Assembly (NCBI GenBank): GCA_034359265.1 | Contig: CP136890.1 | Coordinates: forward strand, 92,281,501-92,345,500 | Direction of reading: 5' to 3' | DNA from: Canna indica | Taxonomy: Eukaryota > Streptophyta > Magnoliopsida > Zingiberales > Cannaceae | DNA: 64,000 bases | Shown: positions 47,104-60,400 of the stretch, piece after piece | How positions within the stretch are numbered: the first letter of the stretch is position 1 | Layout of the letters: the number at the start of each line of letters is the position of its first letter | The notes under the pieces: model-generated | The model's database searches: none | What the model was told of the DNA's origin: nothing | Seen by the model: the letters and a program-made list of their open reading frames with translations, nothing else | Program-made: the position numbers and the translations under genes

Positions 47104-50100
47104 ATGTCGGATCGCGTGGCAGACCACGTCGGAGCTCTCGTGCGGCGCCTCGCGCGCCTCCTCAATCGCAAGATCACCGACGTCGTCGCCCTCCTCGTCA
47201 ACCACAAGGTAAGTTGTTCGTTCTTACCCTAATCCTAAATGTCTCCTACTCGAATTGCTCATGATTGGCTCCTCTAGAGCGCCGGCTCACTCGGAGCCGT
47301 CGCTGGCTTCGCGATCGCCGTCATCTTCGCCTGGAAGTTGCTGAAGCCGTCGACGGCCCGACGTCCGGGAGAACGGCGGAAGCGCAGGGCTCCTCCATCG
47401 ACGAGTCAAGAGGCCGGTGGAGATGATCCTTCGGCCTCGGGAGAACTTGTTTCTGGTGGGCCGTTGAAGGGCTCAGATGTCATCGAGACAGTTGTATCTC
47501 CAATTGAGGTAGATATCCAGAAATGGTTATGCGATTTCTAACCTTAGTTGATGCTTGCTAAGAACCTTTCTACAACTTTATCAAGTATTAATATATGGTT
47601 CCTCTAAGTTTTAATTCTTTTTTGTCCTATTCTAATTATTGAAGCTGACTCTTGGTCAAATTGTGAGGAAGAGACTCGGTGGATGCAGAACGGTACGTAA
47701 TGCGCAAAGATGTTCTGGTGTTTTCTAAATAAAAATATCAGTTAATGGCTGTTTCTTTTTTCCTCCATATTGAATGATGTAATATTCACTGCAAGCAGAG
47801 ATGGATGGAATGTGTTACAAATATTCATATAACATGTTAGATGTCTCCGTGAGTGTAGATGATTCTCACATGTAGTGGTCCAGTTATTTAAGTGCATCTT
47901 AACAGAGGCATCCAAAGGTTTGTTTATCAAGTGATGATAGAGTAGTCACTCAGACAATCTACATTAATTGTCTCAGCAGGATGCAAGTCGTGATGGTCTC
48001 TATCCAGACTGTTATGTGATGCAAGAAATAATATGATTCGACTTGCATCCAGTAAATAGTTTATTGCTTAAGAGTAGTGGACTTTTGTCTTGTTTTGATT
48101 TGAGGATATCAAGTAAAGAAATGAACCGTAGTCTTATCCACCAAGTTCAAGCAATCAATTTGGTGACTCTACCAACAAACTTATTAAGTTTAACTGGCTA
48201 TGTACCTTCTACACTACACTTTCCCTCATTGTCAACATTTTGAATCTTCGAGAGTGACTCATCCTTTATATCCCTTCTAACTATTTGAAGGATTTGTATT
48301 CTCAAGCCTTTTGCAAGTACCACAGGGGGAGTACTTTCTCCTCTTCCAGTTCAAGTATGCATTTGCATGAACTATGAACAACTGATTTTTTTTTGTGTTG
48401 TTTGTCATATGACATTCATGATGGCACTTAATTCTACATTGTCCCTTAGTTTCAAAGTTTAAGAATCCCAAGTTTGGTGATCCCTTTTTGTCTCTGCAGG
48501 TTACTTGCCAGCTTCTTGGTGTCATTCTGGAGGAGAAAACTCCAGAAGAGCTTCAGGTTAGTCATTTGATTGTACTTTGTTTACTTCTTCCTTATCTAAA
48601 CTGATTCAATAACTCCATCAATACCATTCTTGCAGAAACATGCTACTGTCAGGCTCCCAGTGCTTGAAGTAGTGAAGGAAATTTCTAAATATTGTGATAT
48701 TTATTTGATGGAAACTGTCCTTGATGATGATAGTGAGGTATTTTTTTCTTGTTATTCTTTAGTCTATTCCTTTCTATTATGAATCTGACATTGGATATTA
48801 ATGAACTGGAATTAGTTTGACTTGATTTAAAGTGATTATCCTTACTGATTGAATTACAATGCTCACTGCTTTCTTTGTTCAACAATAGAGCTCTCAGCAT
48901 TTGTCACAACACCTACAATTTTTATTTTTTCAACTCTTTGTTCCAAACTAAGACAGTGGTGGAGCCAAGAATGAAAATCAAGGAGGGCATGCTCAAATTG
49001 GCACATGATCGACAACATTATGGTTGACAAAATAAACATATTTTTTAAAAGACAATATATTATATTATGTATAAAAGTCAATAAATATTATCCATTCATA
49101 ATTCAAATTAAAAAAATATAATTTTTCTCTACGATATTTTATGCATTTATAACATTTCATAATAGTCTCATTGTCAATTATATTGAGAATATTTTTCTTA
49201 ACAAATCTGTGGCGGGGTTAGTGGGCTATGTTGCACGACAAGGTTTGCATGAAGGGCCCAGGCGTGGGGCTATGATCGTACGTGGGTGGGGTCTCAATCA
49301 TGGGTGGGTGGGGCCAAGGTGCGAGTACAACTATGCCCGACAATGTGAGGGCAAAGATGAGGCAACTCAAACAGTGTTGAAAAAGGGAAAAGAAACTAGA
49401 AATGAGGATAAAATTATGTATTGAGCTTAGTAACTTAATTATTAGTTTTTAAATTATTTTAAAAATAAAAAATAAGAATACAAAAGAATTTTATTTGAGG
49501 CAAAATAATATTGCAATTTTGCCTTTTCCACACTATAAGTGAAGAAATTTCAAATGAGGATGGGGTGGGAGGCAATTTCTCCCCTTCTCATAAACTTAGC
49601 TCTGCCAGTGGAGTGAACTGCAAGTCCCCTGAAAGTATGTTTGACGTCACTTATTGTTCAAAACTTGTATCCACAGATGTAGTTGATGTTATTTGAGAAA
49701 AAAGAAACTATTTGTTGACATAGTTAAGCTGAAAAGATAAAGATTGTTCCAAATTTGTTATCTCGTACTTGTACTGCAAAGTAAATCTAACAAAGCATGT
49801 CTACATCATAGTGCTAATCTTTTTTTCCTGAGCCTCTTTTTCTTCTTCTCCAATTGGAATTATATATTCTTGTATAGTTCTTGTTGGTAATTTGATCTCA
49901 ATAATTTTATATATAAAAAAAAGTGCATTGGATTAAATTGACAATTTCGCTTCTATATCTGTAAATGAGATGGTTTCTGATTTCTTAATCTGCATTTTTG
50001 TAAATAATAAGTCATGTTGCATAATTTTAGCATTGCCTAGATTTGGCTTTTAAATGGATTTTTTTTTCTGCTCTATTTGTGAAATGTTCTTTGGTTGCAG

Positions 50101-50707
50101 GAGAGAGTTCTTTCAGCTCTTGAGAGTGCTGGAGTTTTCCAAACTGGTGTTTTGATTAAGGACAAGGTACATACTGGTTTGGTCAATCTATTTTATACCT
50201 TCATCTTTATTGATGTTGTTTATGGATGAGATGTCTTAAAAGGATTCAGGGTTAAGGGTATTGCATGTTTAGAGTTGAATTAACCAAATCAAAGATTCTA
50301 GATCTTTTGATATTTCAGTATATCTCTGGAATGTTGCTGCATCACTTCAAGTTTCAATGTATTTCATTTGACAGCTACAGCAAACAGAAACATATTTTTT
50401 CTCTTGTGAGTACTTTGCAGATCCTATTCTGTAGCACCGAAGGTGGGCGAACATCATTCGTAAGACAGTTGGAGGCAGATTGGCATATTGATTCAAATCT
50501 GGAAATAATCTCTCAACTTTCAGTAAGCTCGTTGCTCTTTAGTATTCATATTCTATTTGTGTAAACTTGCTCTTTTGTTCCTGACATATATGAACTGGTT
50601 CTATACAGCGATTCATCAGATTCCAGATTTACATTTCTGAAATGGAATCAGGACAAATAGCACCAAATGTGTACACATCCACAAGTTTGGAGCAGTTCTT
50701 CTCGTAA
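47104..50707 (+). CDS. PEX22: Peroxisome biogenesis protein 22
   Basis: PEX22 anchors the ubiquitin-conjugating enzyme PEX4 on the peroxisome membrane for recycling of the import receptor PEX5. Eight exons join in frame: 47104-47208, 47278-47508, 47645-47692, 48500-48556, 48636-48737, 50101-50166, 50421-50522 and 50609-50707, giving 269 residues. A single membrane segment (about 39-57, LGAVAGFAIAVIFAWKLL) follows a short N-terminus. A basic linker with GERRKRR comes next. The PEX4-binding domain contains TLGQIVRKRLGG, TCQLLGVILEEKTPEELQ, LYLMETVLDDDSE in the form YLMETVLDD, LFCSTEGGRTSFVRQLEADW, and the end NVYTSTSLEQFFS. These match plant PEX22 (At3g21865 from memory). Intron 5 (48738-50100) carries a decayed transposon. 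Confidence 0.95.
48955..49612. mobile_element. Decayed TIR element in PEX22 intron 5
   Basis: The left end CAGTGGTGGAGCCAAG and the right end, reverse-complemented, CACTGGCAGAGCTAAG form imperfect terminal repeats of the widespread plant CAGTGGCGGAGC type. No target duplication could be found, and the interior is AT-rich apart from a GC-rich patch at 49200-49330. The family is uncertain. Confidence 0.45.
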
Positions 50708-52081
50708 CTTGGAAAAATTGCAACCGGGGATGGCCCCATTGAGCTACTTACGTTTCTTTTCGCTTTTCCCTTAATTCTAAGATAACTTGTTCTTTATCAC
50801 CATGTAATTTCCCATGAGCATGTTGTAGATGAACATGCTGAGCACTTCCACATGACGCATACAGACACTGCTGGTTGTGGAAATCTTTATTGTGATTCTC
50901 GCCAGTGAACTTGGCGTTACTTATGTTTTATTTGTAAGGAAATGGCAGCCGTGTTTTCTTAATCTTCTTCAATTTCAGTGTATCCTTAGTTTGCCCATGT
51001 TCTCTTAGCATTGTGAAGAATCCTCGAGAGAAAAACTAAACAATTTGCAACGAAGTCAGTGCGAGGCTTGCATGATATAATATAATATGTTGTAAATTTA
51101 GTTCCTTTGGGTACACATTCGATTCTCCGGAAACATCATGCAGAAAAGTAAACTATCTCCTGTGTGAATTCAGGTTGTTCCAGCCCCACTTTACGCTACA
51201 CGTGGTAACGTAGTTGTTGACTTGTTGTCTTGTTTTATAGAAAATATGAAAGGTCAAAAAAAAGAAGGGAATTGTCACCAATGGTTTTTTTTATAAAAAA
51301 AATCCAAATTAGTATTAAAAATAATCATTGAAAAAAAAGAAGCTCGTTATATTCTTTATGGTATATATATATATATATATTGTTTATTATATTATATAAA
51401 TATTAACATATATTTTTTCAATTATTACTTTTACTTTTAATTATAAATCATAAATCATTATATTTTTATTTTTAATGATTAATATCTGTTTTTTTATTTT
51501 TATGCAATTCTCTACAACTTTTCATTTCTTTATTTTTCGTTCATAATTATTTATAATGTGATTTTTAAACTACGTATTTTATTTATATAAATATTTTCTT
51601 TTATTTAACCTCATCATTCTTATTTAGTTCTTTATTTTATATTTTTATTTTTTAAACTTTTTTATTTTTTTATTTTTTAATTATTAAGCTCCGTACTCTA
51701 CGCTTGTATTTTATTTTATTTTTTTTTAAACGTGAGTTTCCTTTATTCAAATATGTATTTAAAATACGAAGCACCATGTTTTAATGCATAAGGCCACAAA
51801 AGATCATCAGATTAGCCTTAGGCTAAGCGCTATGTCATATTCGAGGGTCAAAGTAATTCCGCGACCACCGCCAACGCCTTTCTTACGCGGCTCCATCACC
51901 ATTTCTTGACCGCTAAGGCGATAGAAAAAGTGGAAAAAGAAAGGAAGAAGGAGAGGGGACGAAACAAAAGGCTTCTTCTCCCTATCCCAATCCCATCGCT
52001 CCTGAAAAAAGGAATCACTCTCCGATCATCGCTATTTTCATCTCAATTTTCCTCCTCCGTCTTCCTTTTGGCACACCGGCG
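50708..52081. other. PEX22 3' flank and Lunapark promoter
   Basis: PEX22 3' UTR is followed by strongly AT-rich DNA (51240-51760) containing poly-T/A runs and an (AT)n tract near 51362-51380. A GC-richer stretch from about 51850 is the likely Lunapark promoter and 5' UTR. No other gene was seen. Confidence 0.5.
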
Positions 52082-55000
52082 ATGGCGGAAGAGGCCGCTT
52101 TGGCCACCATGGCTGATCCGGTGAAGTCGCCTACACTAGGAGACGGTGACGCCGTATTGACGCCGAGGAAGCAGCGGCGCATGGGCGTCGTCTCCCGGCT
52201 GTGGAGAGGGATCTTTGGGGCCGACGATGACTTCCAGAAGAAGCTGGAGCACCTCTCCAAAGCGGAGGCCTCGGTCCTGGCCAGGTTGAAGAGAAGAGCG
52301 CGGTCGTCGAAAAAGGTGGCCAAGAATATTATATACCTCTCCGTGGTTTTTGAGGTGGAGTTTTGCTCGATCTTCTCTTGGAAACTTTTTGAATTACTCA
52401 GTTTGTTTGACATGTTGGAAATTTTGAATTTTTTTCCCTTCATATTTAGATGTCGACTGGTTTGCTTCCATTTTAGTTGTGTGCCAAATTGTTAAGTACT
52501 TTGCAACATCGCCAAAGGGAGGAAACAGAAATTCAATGCTTATTCCAACATTTATTTAATCGTTAACTTTTAGTATGAATACATTATAAAATCAAATGTT
52601 AGTTATTCATTTTCATCAAAGAACTGGATAACTCGCCCACTTTTCATAAAACAAAAGAGATTAGTATTCACTTAATTAAAGTTATATTCTGCTTGCGGGA
52701 AACGTAGTGCAACTCATGTTAATTTCCTATGCAACCATATTTTTCTTGTCCTTGTAGTCTTAAGTTGAATTGATAATATTTGCCTACCTGATGCTTCTCC
52801 CATGAACTTATTATGGTAAATCAATTCCTCTCGACCATTGCTTTCTAACTAGCCTCAAAATATTTCCATTTCCATTGTTTTCTGTGTTGATTCATTGAGC
52901 GGCTTTTGCAGTTTCTTTGTGATTTGCTGCACAATGTCTCTATTGATGCAATTGCAAATTCCTTTTTCTTTTGTCAATATATAACATATAGAACAACAAT
53001 ACTGTTGCAATTCCACCTTAGGATGTTCCCGTTTCTAGTAATGGATTCTTTTCCTGCTACCAGCAGCAATTCTTTGGCAGTATGATGCTTTACAAGCAAA
53101 AATAAATAAGCTTTATATCATGTCTCATGTAATAATATCCATTTCTTCTCAGAGGTATGAAAGTTTCATGTTTGACTTGCTGTTGCTTTGGGCTTTAAAT
53201 TGCAAAATGTTGGTGATGCATGCTAGATGTGTTATTCATTTACTTTGGGGGAATTCCTGTCAGCATTTTATACTTCTTAAAAAGTTAATTTTGGTCTTGG
53301 TTTTTTATGGTAGTACTTACTCCTTTCCAGGTGGTAGCTGTGAGTTATGCTGTAGCTATCACAAGATCTAAGGATTTGGCTTGGAAGACGAGGGCAATTT
53401 ATGTGTTACCTATGTTTGTATTGCCTTTCTTGTCAACTGCTATCTATAAAGGGCTTCTAAGATTCACAAGGATGCGTAATTATCAGAAACTCTTCACCCT
53501 ATAAGATAATTCTACAGTGTAATCTTTCAAATTTTGTCAAGAAGCATGCTTCCTGTTCTGACAACATTTGGATAACTGATCTCCTTTTCTTTTCAATTAC
53601 TTTATGCAAGTCATGCAAATAGTTCGAGTGATATATATGCATGGGGCAACTGATTGGAGCCTTAACCATGATAGCAGATGATGCCCAAACTTAGTACCCC
53701 GTATAAAAAGATATTATAATGATACTTCTATATAAATACTTGTCATCATGTTTGAGATCAATCTTCATATTCTCCTATGCGAATGTGCCAGGGAGAAAAT
53801 TTAAAGTTACATTGCTTCTGAACTTTGAAAAGCTTCTTGATCTATTTATGATGTAATTAGTTATGTCAAAATATCAAACAATTTTCACTGTCCTGATTCT
53901 ATTTTTACATTAGAGTATTAATTGAACTGCCCCATCTTTCATGCAAAATTTTGTTAATCCTATTCCTACTGGTTTTTTCCGCAACAAAAGCTTTTCCTAC
54001 TCTTTATCATGTAGTCTGTTCACATTTCTAAGAAAATGGGCGCTTCAGTAGCATTACGTACTCTTGGTTAGCTGAATGTTGGGCTTTGGTTGTTTGTGTA
54101 GCTCAGCATCATTGTTTTTTTCCCTTCAATTTTGATTTTCTTTTGATTTATCTTTTTATTTCTACTTTCTTCTTACTACATTTAAAAAAAAGTGTGGTGT
54201 CATGCATTTTGTAGATGTTTATAAGTTCATTAGACTTTCAAATGTAGTGTCACTTTTACATTATATATGTAGCTTAAGGTTACATGCTGATCAATTTCTG
54301 GACTTGCTATTTCTATATTTAGCTGATACGCAATATAACATTATTATTTGTTGAGCTAAGTGCAAATATATATGATAAATTTGATTGGATGACCAACTTC
54401 CTAAAAAACTTAAGCTGTTAGGAAAGTGATCAATTTATACATTTATACATTATTATTTGTTGAGCTAAGTGCAAATATATATGATAAATTTGATTGGATG
54501 ACCAACTTCCTAAAAAACTTAAGTTGTTAGGAAAGTGACCAATCTATACATTTATATTTTTAATACTCCCCCTCATGTGTGGGTGGATAAACTCGAGGAC
54601 ACTGGCTCAAGCCCAACACGTGGATTGATTTAACTGAAGTGGGGGCATTTTTTTATACTAATTGATGATAGGAGGAATTAAACTCAGGTTGTCTTTCTCT
54701 GATATCATGATGAATTTGATTGGTTGATCAATTTCCCAAAAGCTTAAGCTATTAGGAAAGAGTCCAATCTATACATTTATATTCTTAACAATACAGTATC
54801 ATTCTAGCCATTGAATATATTTATTCATTGTTGGACTTTATTGCAGTCAATAGTAAGGATGAGAAAACCCTTGAATGGCTTCGAGCAGAGAGGCAAGCAA
54901 AAATTGATGAGCTCAAGGAGAAAACAAATTATTACACCACTCAACAACTTATTCAGGTTTGATCTTAATATCTATATTACTTGCATCCTTATTTCCACTT

Positions 55001-56004
55001 TCTTATATTTCTTCTTGGCCATTTTCTTAGATATCTTTTGGGGTGAAACTGAACCCCCTTTCTGGTATACTTTTGCATTATTAAACTTAGTGTTCACATC
55101 ATCCTTAACTGTGCTGCTTGTACAATCTGTTGAAGTTTGTTCGAATGTGATATCTGTATCCTTACATTTTTTTACATTACTGATTGTGGATGTTTTGAAC
55201 CAGCGGTACGATCTTGATCCTGCTGCAAAGGCAGCGGCAGCATCGGTTCTGGCATCTAAGCTTGGTTCAGATACTGGCTTGAAAGTCCGTTTAGGAGATG
55301 AGTATATTCGAAGTACATCTGCCAAAAGCTATGATGTTGATTTGGTTCAATCTACTGGGCTGCGTAATAGGAAATCATCACATGCACGAGGTCATAGTGC
55401 TGGAAGCAGCATAACATCTGAGATCATTGATGAAACATTCAATGAATTGGTTGCCACTGCCCAAGAAATTGCTTCCCCAAATGAGAGAGTCGTACAACAC
55501 TTCAAAGGTTCAATCTTTGGTGATGGGGGGTGGCTTGCTCGTCTAGCAGCTCTACTCGTTGGAGAGGATCCAACTCAGTGCTATGCTCTTATTTGTTCTC
55601 ACTGCCACATGCATAATGGTGGGTTTACTAGTTGCTTTTTTTTATTTTCTGTGACTAAAAATTATAGGTTGCTTCTGTCTCCAGATTTCACAATACTTGT
55701 GGATTTTAAAAATGCAGGACTAGCGAAGAAAGAAGATTTCTCATACATAACATATTACTGTCCGCACTGCCATGCCTTGAATGGGTCAAGGCGTTTGGAG
55801 GAACCTGAAATCAGTTCAAGTTATGAAAAGGACACACCTACCTCTTCACTGGATTGTGACAATATTTTTCGTAGTGAGACCAACACAAACTCAAATTCTA
55901 GGATTGTTTCTGCAAGCAGTTCAACTGCAGCAGAAGAGAGTGCTCAAGGTACGGAGGAGAGCGAGATCAATAAGCATGCTTGCGGTAGTCCAGCTTCGGA
56001 TTAA
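52082..56004 (+). CDS. LNP: Lunapark homologue (ER network junction protein)
   Basis: Lunapark proteins stabilise three-way junctions of the tubular ER. Five exons join in frame: 52082-52354, 53331-53475, 54847-54956, 55204-55618 and 55718-56004, giving 409 residues. An N-terminal cytosolic part with a helical stretch (LEHLSKAEASVLARLKRR) leads to two hydrophobic hairpin segments (about 84-104 and 114-137). A charged coiled-coil-like region follows (EWLRAERQAKIDELKEKTNY). The zinc-ribbon pairs are CSHC and CPHC (about residues 307-310 and 329-332), in the order ALICSHCHMHNG then YYCPHCHALNG. The Ser-rich C-terminal tail is not conserved. The exon 2 to 3 junction was chosen to end ATG-C and resume TC-AAT, which keeps NSKDEKTLEWLRAERQ in frame. 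Homologues recalled are At2g24330 and At4g31080. Intron 2 carries a TRIM element. Confidence 0.92.
54338..54555 (+). repeat. 109-bp tandem duplication in Lunapark intron 2
   Basis: The unit beginning ACATTATTATTTGTTGAGC at 54338 repeats at 54447, an offset of 109 bp, with about four differences. Each unit contains one LTR-like sequence of the TRIM element plus about 45 bp of flanking DNA, so the duplication happened after the TRIM inserted. Confidence 0.9.
54486..54790 (-). mobile_element. TRIM element (miniature LTR retrotransposon), copy 1
   Basis: Two copies of an approximately 80-bp sequence (AATTTGATTGG ... CTTAAGC ... GGAAAG ... CCAATCTATACATTTATATT) flank about 140 bp. Read on the minus strand, the LTR at 54708-54790 begins TGTTAAG and is followed directly by TGATATCAGAGA (54696-54707). 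This differs at two positions from the primer-binding site complementary to initiator tRNA-Met. A polypurine tract (GAGGGGGAG, about 54566-54575) sits before the other LTR. No coding sequence is present. Confidence 0.72.
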
Positions 56005-57432
56005 GAGATTACCGGCGACACTATTGAGAAAGAGCATGATAAGCATACCAGTTGAAGCTCGTGTGCCTTTGAGAAGATAGTTGTTTGTATTGATTTTTTG
56101 GCTTATTATTGGTTGCAGTGCTTGTTTTATGAGAGTGCCATTATTACCTCGTGTATATTCTGAAAACGGGTGGTTCTTTTGGTAGATGTTTGTAATGTAA
56201 CAAATGTAAATGGCCCATTTGATGAATTTTTTAGGCTTGTTTACATTCAGGACATAATTCTATACATCTCTCTTTGTAATTATTAGAAAAAATGATAACC
56301 GGTGATGTTTCCATTTCAACCCCGCTATCCTGTTCTCCTTGGAGGTCTTATGGTGCTTCTGCTCCTCTTTCTCGGGCTGCAGCTTTGCGAGTACGCCCGC
56401 TTCTCGTTTGGAGTTGGTATGTTTGGTTTGAGAGGAATTCTAGAGCATTCAGGGACCAAGCCTCCACTTCTCAAGTTCTTGATGCATCTGCGGCTAGCTT
56501 CTTTAAACTTTGTTCATCTTAATGTATTTTATTTACTTTTCAACTTATTTTGTATCCTCTCCTCCATACTTGTACCTTTCATACCTCTTGAATAGAATGC
56601 AGGGTTCTTTTTTTCAAAAAAAAACCCGGAAGCTGAAATATAGTAGAAATTATAAAATATTTTATAGCAAAAACTAATGCACTTGATTATATTTTCTTAA
56701 ATTTCTAAAACACCATCGATCGATTTCCTTCTCCGTAATTGCCATAGATGATATCAGTGAATTTTCCGTAATTGTCACTCTATTATGAATACTAATTATT
56801 TTCACCATCAATTTGAACAATATATAATATATAATTTATATATAAATTCTCAAAGCAGCAACTGAATTGTTTGGATGAAATTTATATTTTTAAAATGTCT
56901 GATGTTTGGATGAAATTTTCTTCATTAACAATAATAAACATTTATAAGAGATCGAACGGCCAAAAACACAGTCTCACTCCCATACAGATTTCTAAGAAAA
57001 TAGAATCTTAATATAATAGCAAATGAATTGATAATATGCAACAAGCACCATCATTTTCTTACATCCGAGTACAGCTTGCACACAAGCATCAAATACATAC
57101 AAAACTTCAGACCAGAAGCACAAGAGTCATGCTACACGGAGACGAGATTATTCTCGCCTGGCGCTTGCCTGGTTCAGAGTAAATATCTCCCAGACTCCCA
57201 CTCTGATCTTCCTACTGGAAACTGAATGTACAAGGCCGAGAGAGACGGAAGGATTTCCGAGGGAAGCTTATATGAGCTCATTGATCATCGTATGTTGGAT
57301 CTGAAGCATGCTGGATCCAGCTGCAAGGGATTGCACCTTTGAAAAGAAGATATCCTTGGTAAGTGGCTTATTTCAAGATTATACTGGGTAGCAACTTATA
57401 CAGAAAAAGAGAGCAGGTAAAACCTTACATTT
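56005..57432. other. Convergent spacer Lunapark / DUF3755 gene
   Basis: Lunapark (+) and the DUF3755 gene (-) converge here, so both 3' UTRs lie within the spacer. A LINE fragment lies at 56298-56630. The remainder is AT-rich. A possible 3'-UTR exon of the DUF3755 gene around 57240-57340 cannot be confirmed. Confidence 0.45.
56298..56630 (+). mobile_element. LINE 3'-end fragment
   Basis: One frame reads VWSWYVWFERNSRAFRDQAS, resembling the W-x-x-W-x-x-RN-x-x-F region just after the zf-RVT domain of plant LINE reverse transcriptases. The fragment ends in a GAATGCAGGGTTC motif followed by a T run and an A run near 56608-56625. It is heavily truncated at the 5' side. Confidence 0.5.
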
Positions 57433-60400
57433 TCAGTGAAGGGTAAGACTGCTGAGAAGCTCATGGCTTATTGATACTGGCAAAGGAGGTATCTGTCTCA
57501 TTGACACAGGAAGTTGGTTCATTCGTCCGGACATTCCGTTTATTCTGGAGAAATAATGATTATCCTTCAAAAAGTATCTCTACGCAATGGGCATGCATAA
57601 AAATTTGAGATGTATGACAAAAAAGCAGTATATAGTACCTATTCTGAATCCTGATGATGTTATTTCTCAAATAATGGAATAACCTTTTATTCTCCTGTAT
57701 CTGCAATAGGGAGAACATAATTTATGGCATTAGTGACCAAGAATTACTATTAAGATGCACTATATAAATTGGATAAAAAAACAACAAAATAACAAAAGAG
57801 CATCAGCACAACTTAGATATAGGAAGGGTTTGATTATGATGGGACTCCATCAGGTCCTCTGGCTAATTAATCAGGCAGCTGTGCAGGCATGTAAAGATAA
57901 TCTAAGAAGCACTTTGTTTTGTTGAATCCAAACTTTTTCATCCATTTTCTATTAGTATGAAATAAGATGAGTACCTCCACTTTACTAGAATTAAATTTGC
58001 TCACATCAAAATCTTCTTCCTCCTAAATCCTAATCAATATAATATAATTGTACTTAATCTCCACAATCTTCTTCCAAGGTTTTAATTCCTCTCCACCTGC
58101 TCATGAGAACTGTCTGATACTAGTACATATGCTTGGTCAGACTATCACATCAAGCTCTACGGAGAAGTACAGCTCAAACAAAATATATTGAAAAATTAGT
58201 TACTATATGGTCCCAGTTTGACTCTTCCAAAAATAAGTAACACTCATGACTGGATCAGTAATTACTTTAATCCATGATTCTGGTTCGCATTAATTTGAGA
58301 AAAAAAATAGGATTATTTATATTTCAGGCCAAACGTACTACAATCTTAAACTGCTAACAATTTCAAATTTGATATGTAACGCGGAGAATCAAAATTCCCT
58401 ATCTTCCTATACTGCTCAAAAACCCAAAGTGATACAAAACCACAATAATAAAACATGTAGAAAAAGTATAGGTAACAGACCATGCCTCCCTCAAGGTTTC
58501 TGGAAATCTCTCGTAAAAATCTTTCATTTTCATCCAGAAGACACTTCATCTCTGCAACAGAAGTGGGAAAAATAAGCCAAACAAACGGTAGAAACTATGA
58601 TGACACTAAAAAATCTAGAACCGGAAGAACATGGCACCAGTACCACATACATGAATGAAATGCAGGACTCTACTTTTCAAAAGTACCACATACATGAGAT
58701 AACAAGCATGGAAAACCAATGAAAAAAAAATCATCAGTGGAATAACTAATAAGTCACCAAAATCATTTAATCTCATATGTCATGGCATACTTTCTGAGTT
58801 AAAACCTTTTAACCCCCATAAGAAACACAGTTAAAGAGGTCTTAACCTTTGCTAAAATTTGCACAAAACCCTATCTTTGTTTGCATGGTGTAGCTAACTC
58901 TAAGTGCCTCTCCCTAAAAAACGTTTTGACAGACAGAAAGGACTCTATCGTGAACTTTAAATTGGATCTGCAGAAAGCCTATTGGCCTATGGTTTGCCCA
59001 CAAGTCAATCCACAAATTAAAACCTTTTTATGAAAACTTTTATGGCATAGACTTCTGGCTGGACTATTGTTTTCTTGCATTTTTTGATGCAAATCCTCAA
59101 TGATGTCCCATTTGCAAAACAATGGATTCAGTAAGTCATTTATTCTTTGAGCACATTGCATTGTAGTTAGGGGATCACACCTTCACTTTGTTCCTATATT
59201 TTTCTGATTGGGTGATTGGAGATTGATTAAATAAGGATTATTCCTATAGTTATCAGGTGTGCCTAATTGCCACTTCTCTTGGACCTTTATGGCTTAATTA
59301 AAACAATTTCTTTCACTCAATCATTCTTTCTGTATTCAAATTTTGAAGCAAAATTCAAGATATACTTAATCATTATGATCCAGATTTCTAGTGGTCCAGT
59401 GCTTCTATACTACACGTCAACCTCTTGTCCAATGCCAATGATCTCTAGTTCCAAAAGATGGTATTTTACCTGTAACGGATAATTTGTTGAGTCCTAACTA
59501 TTTGTCTGGTATTGGCTTTTTAATGATTCATAATCAAACTATCATGAAAGCTGGGGCCATCTCTTATATGGTTGCTTCATTTCTTGCAGCAGAAGCTATG
59601 GCAACACCATTTCCTATGAACTCCATGGCCAATGAAGATTGTTCAAATGAATGGTTACACAGTTGTTGGTGGCTTTCCTTAAGGTATATATTCAACTATG
59701 TGCCAGAGATTGATTTCCTCGCAAAAAATATGCACATTCATAGTTTCTATTCTAAACCCAGGGATCATAACAGTTCTGCTCACTATGTGCTAGAGATTGG
59801 GTTTGTGTCTCTTCATCCACAACAATTTTTTAGTCATGTAACATGCAGCTTTTATTTCCTATATTAAATGTTTGAAGTTGTACTGTTGAGATTTTTGACC
59901 AACATATTGGTCATAGATGTTCCATTGGAGACTTCTAGTGTATCGTCTGTTTTTAGTAATAATTCACACACGGAGGAACTTAACAAATTTGGGCAATACA
60001 GGTACACACCCATTGGAGCACTTCCTTGTACTGCCCTAGACTATATCTGTTTGAATTATTTTTCTAAAAATGAAAGTCTGGATATATTCAGCAAGACACT
60101 GGGTCATGGTCACTAGGCCCGAAGTAATTCCATCCAGTATCCACAATAGCTACAAAAGCAAGCGCGAGGGATCTAATGCAAAAAGTGTGCAAGAGAAAAA
60201 AAAACCTAAATATCTTAGGATTTAAGTGCCAACCTTGAGACGGAAGCTGATCATGTGTGCTCGTATGATGCATTGTGGAATTAGGAAGCCTACAAAAATT
60301 TGCTGTCAAGGGAGAACCCACCATCTTATCCTAGATCATAAAAAGAGCAGGAATCAAAACAGAAACATAATCAAGGAACCAAGGTAACACTCCCTTTCTG

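Noticed and set aside
54811..54956. Upstream extension of the long Lunapark frame as coding
   Set aside because: In that frame it gives unrelated sequence. The correct exon 54847-54956 is in another frame and encodes the conserved charged helix.
59484..60116. Two adjacent open frames in a DUF3755 intron that might be a retrotransposon protein
   Set aside because: No reverse transcriptase, integrase or protease motif could be recognised.
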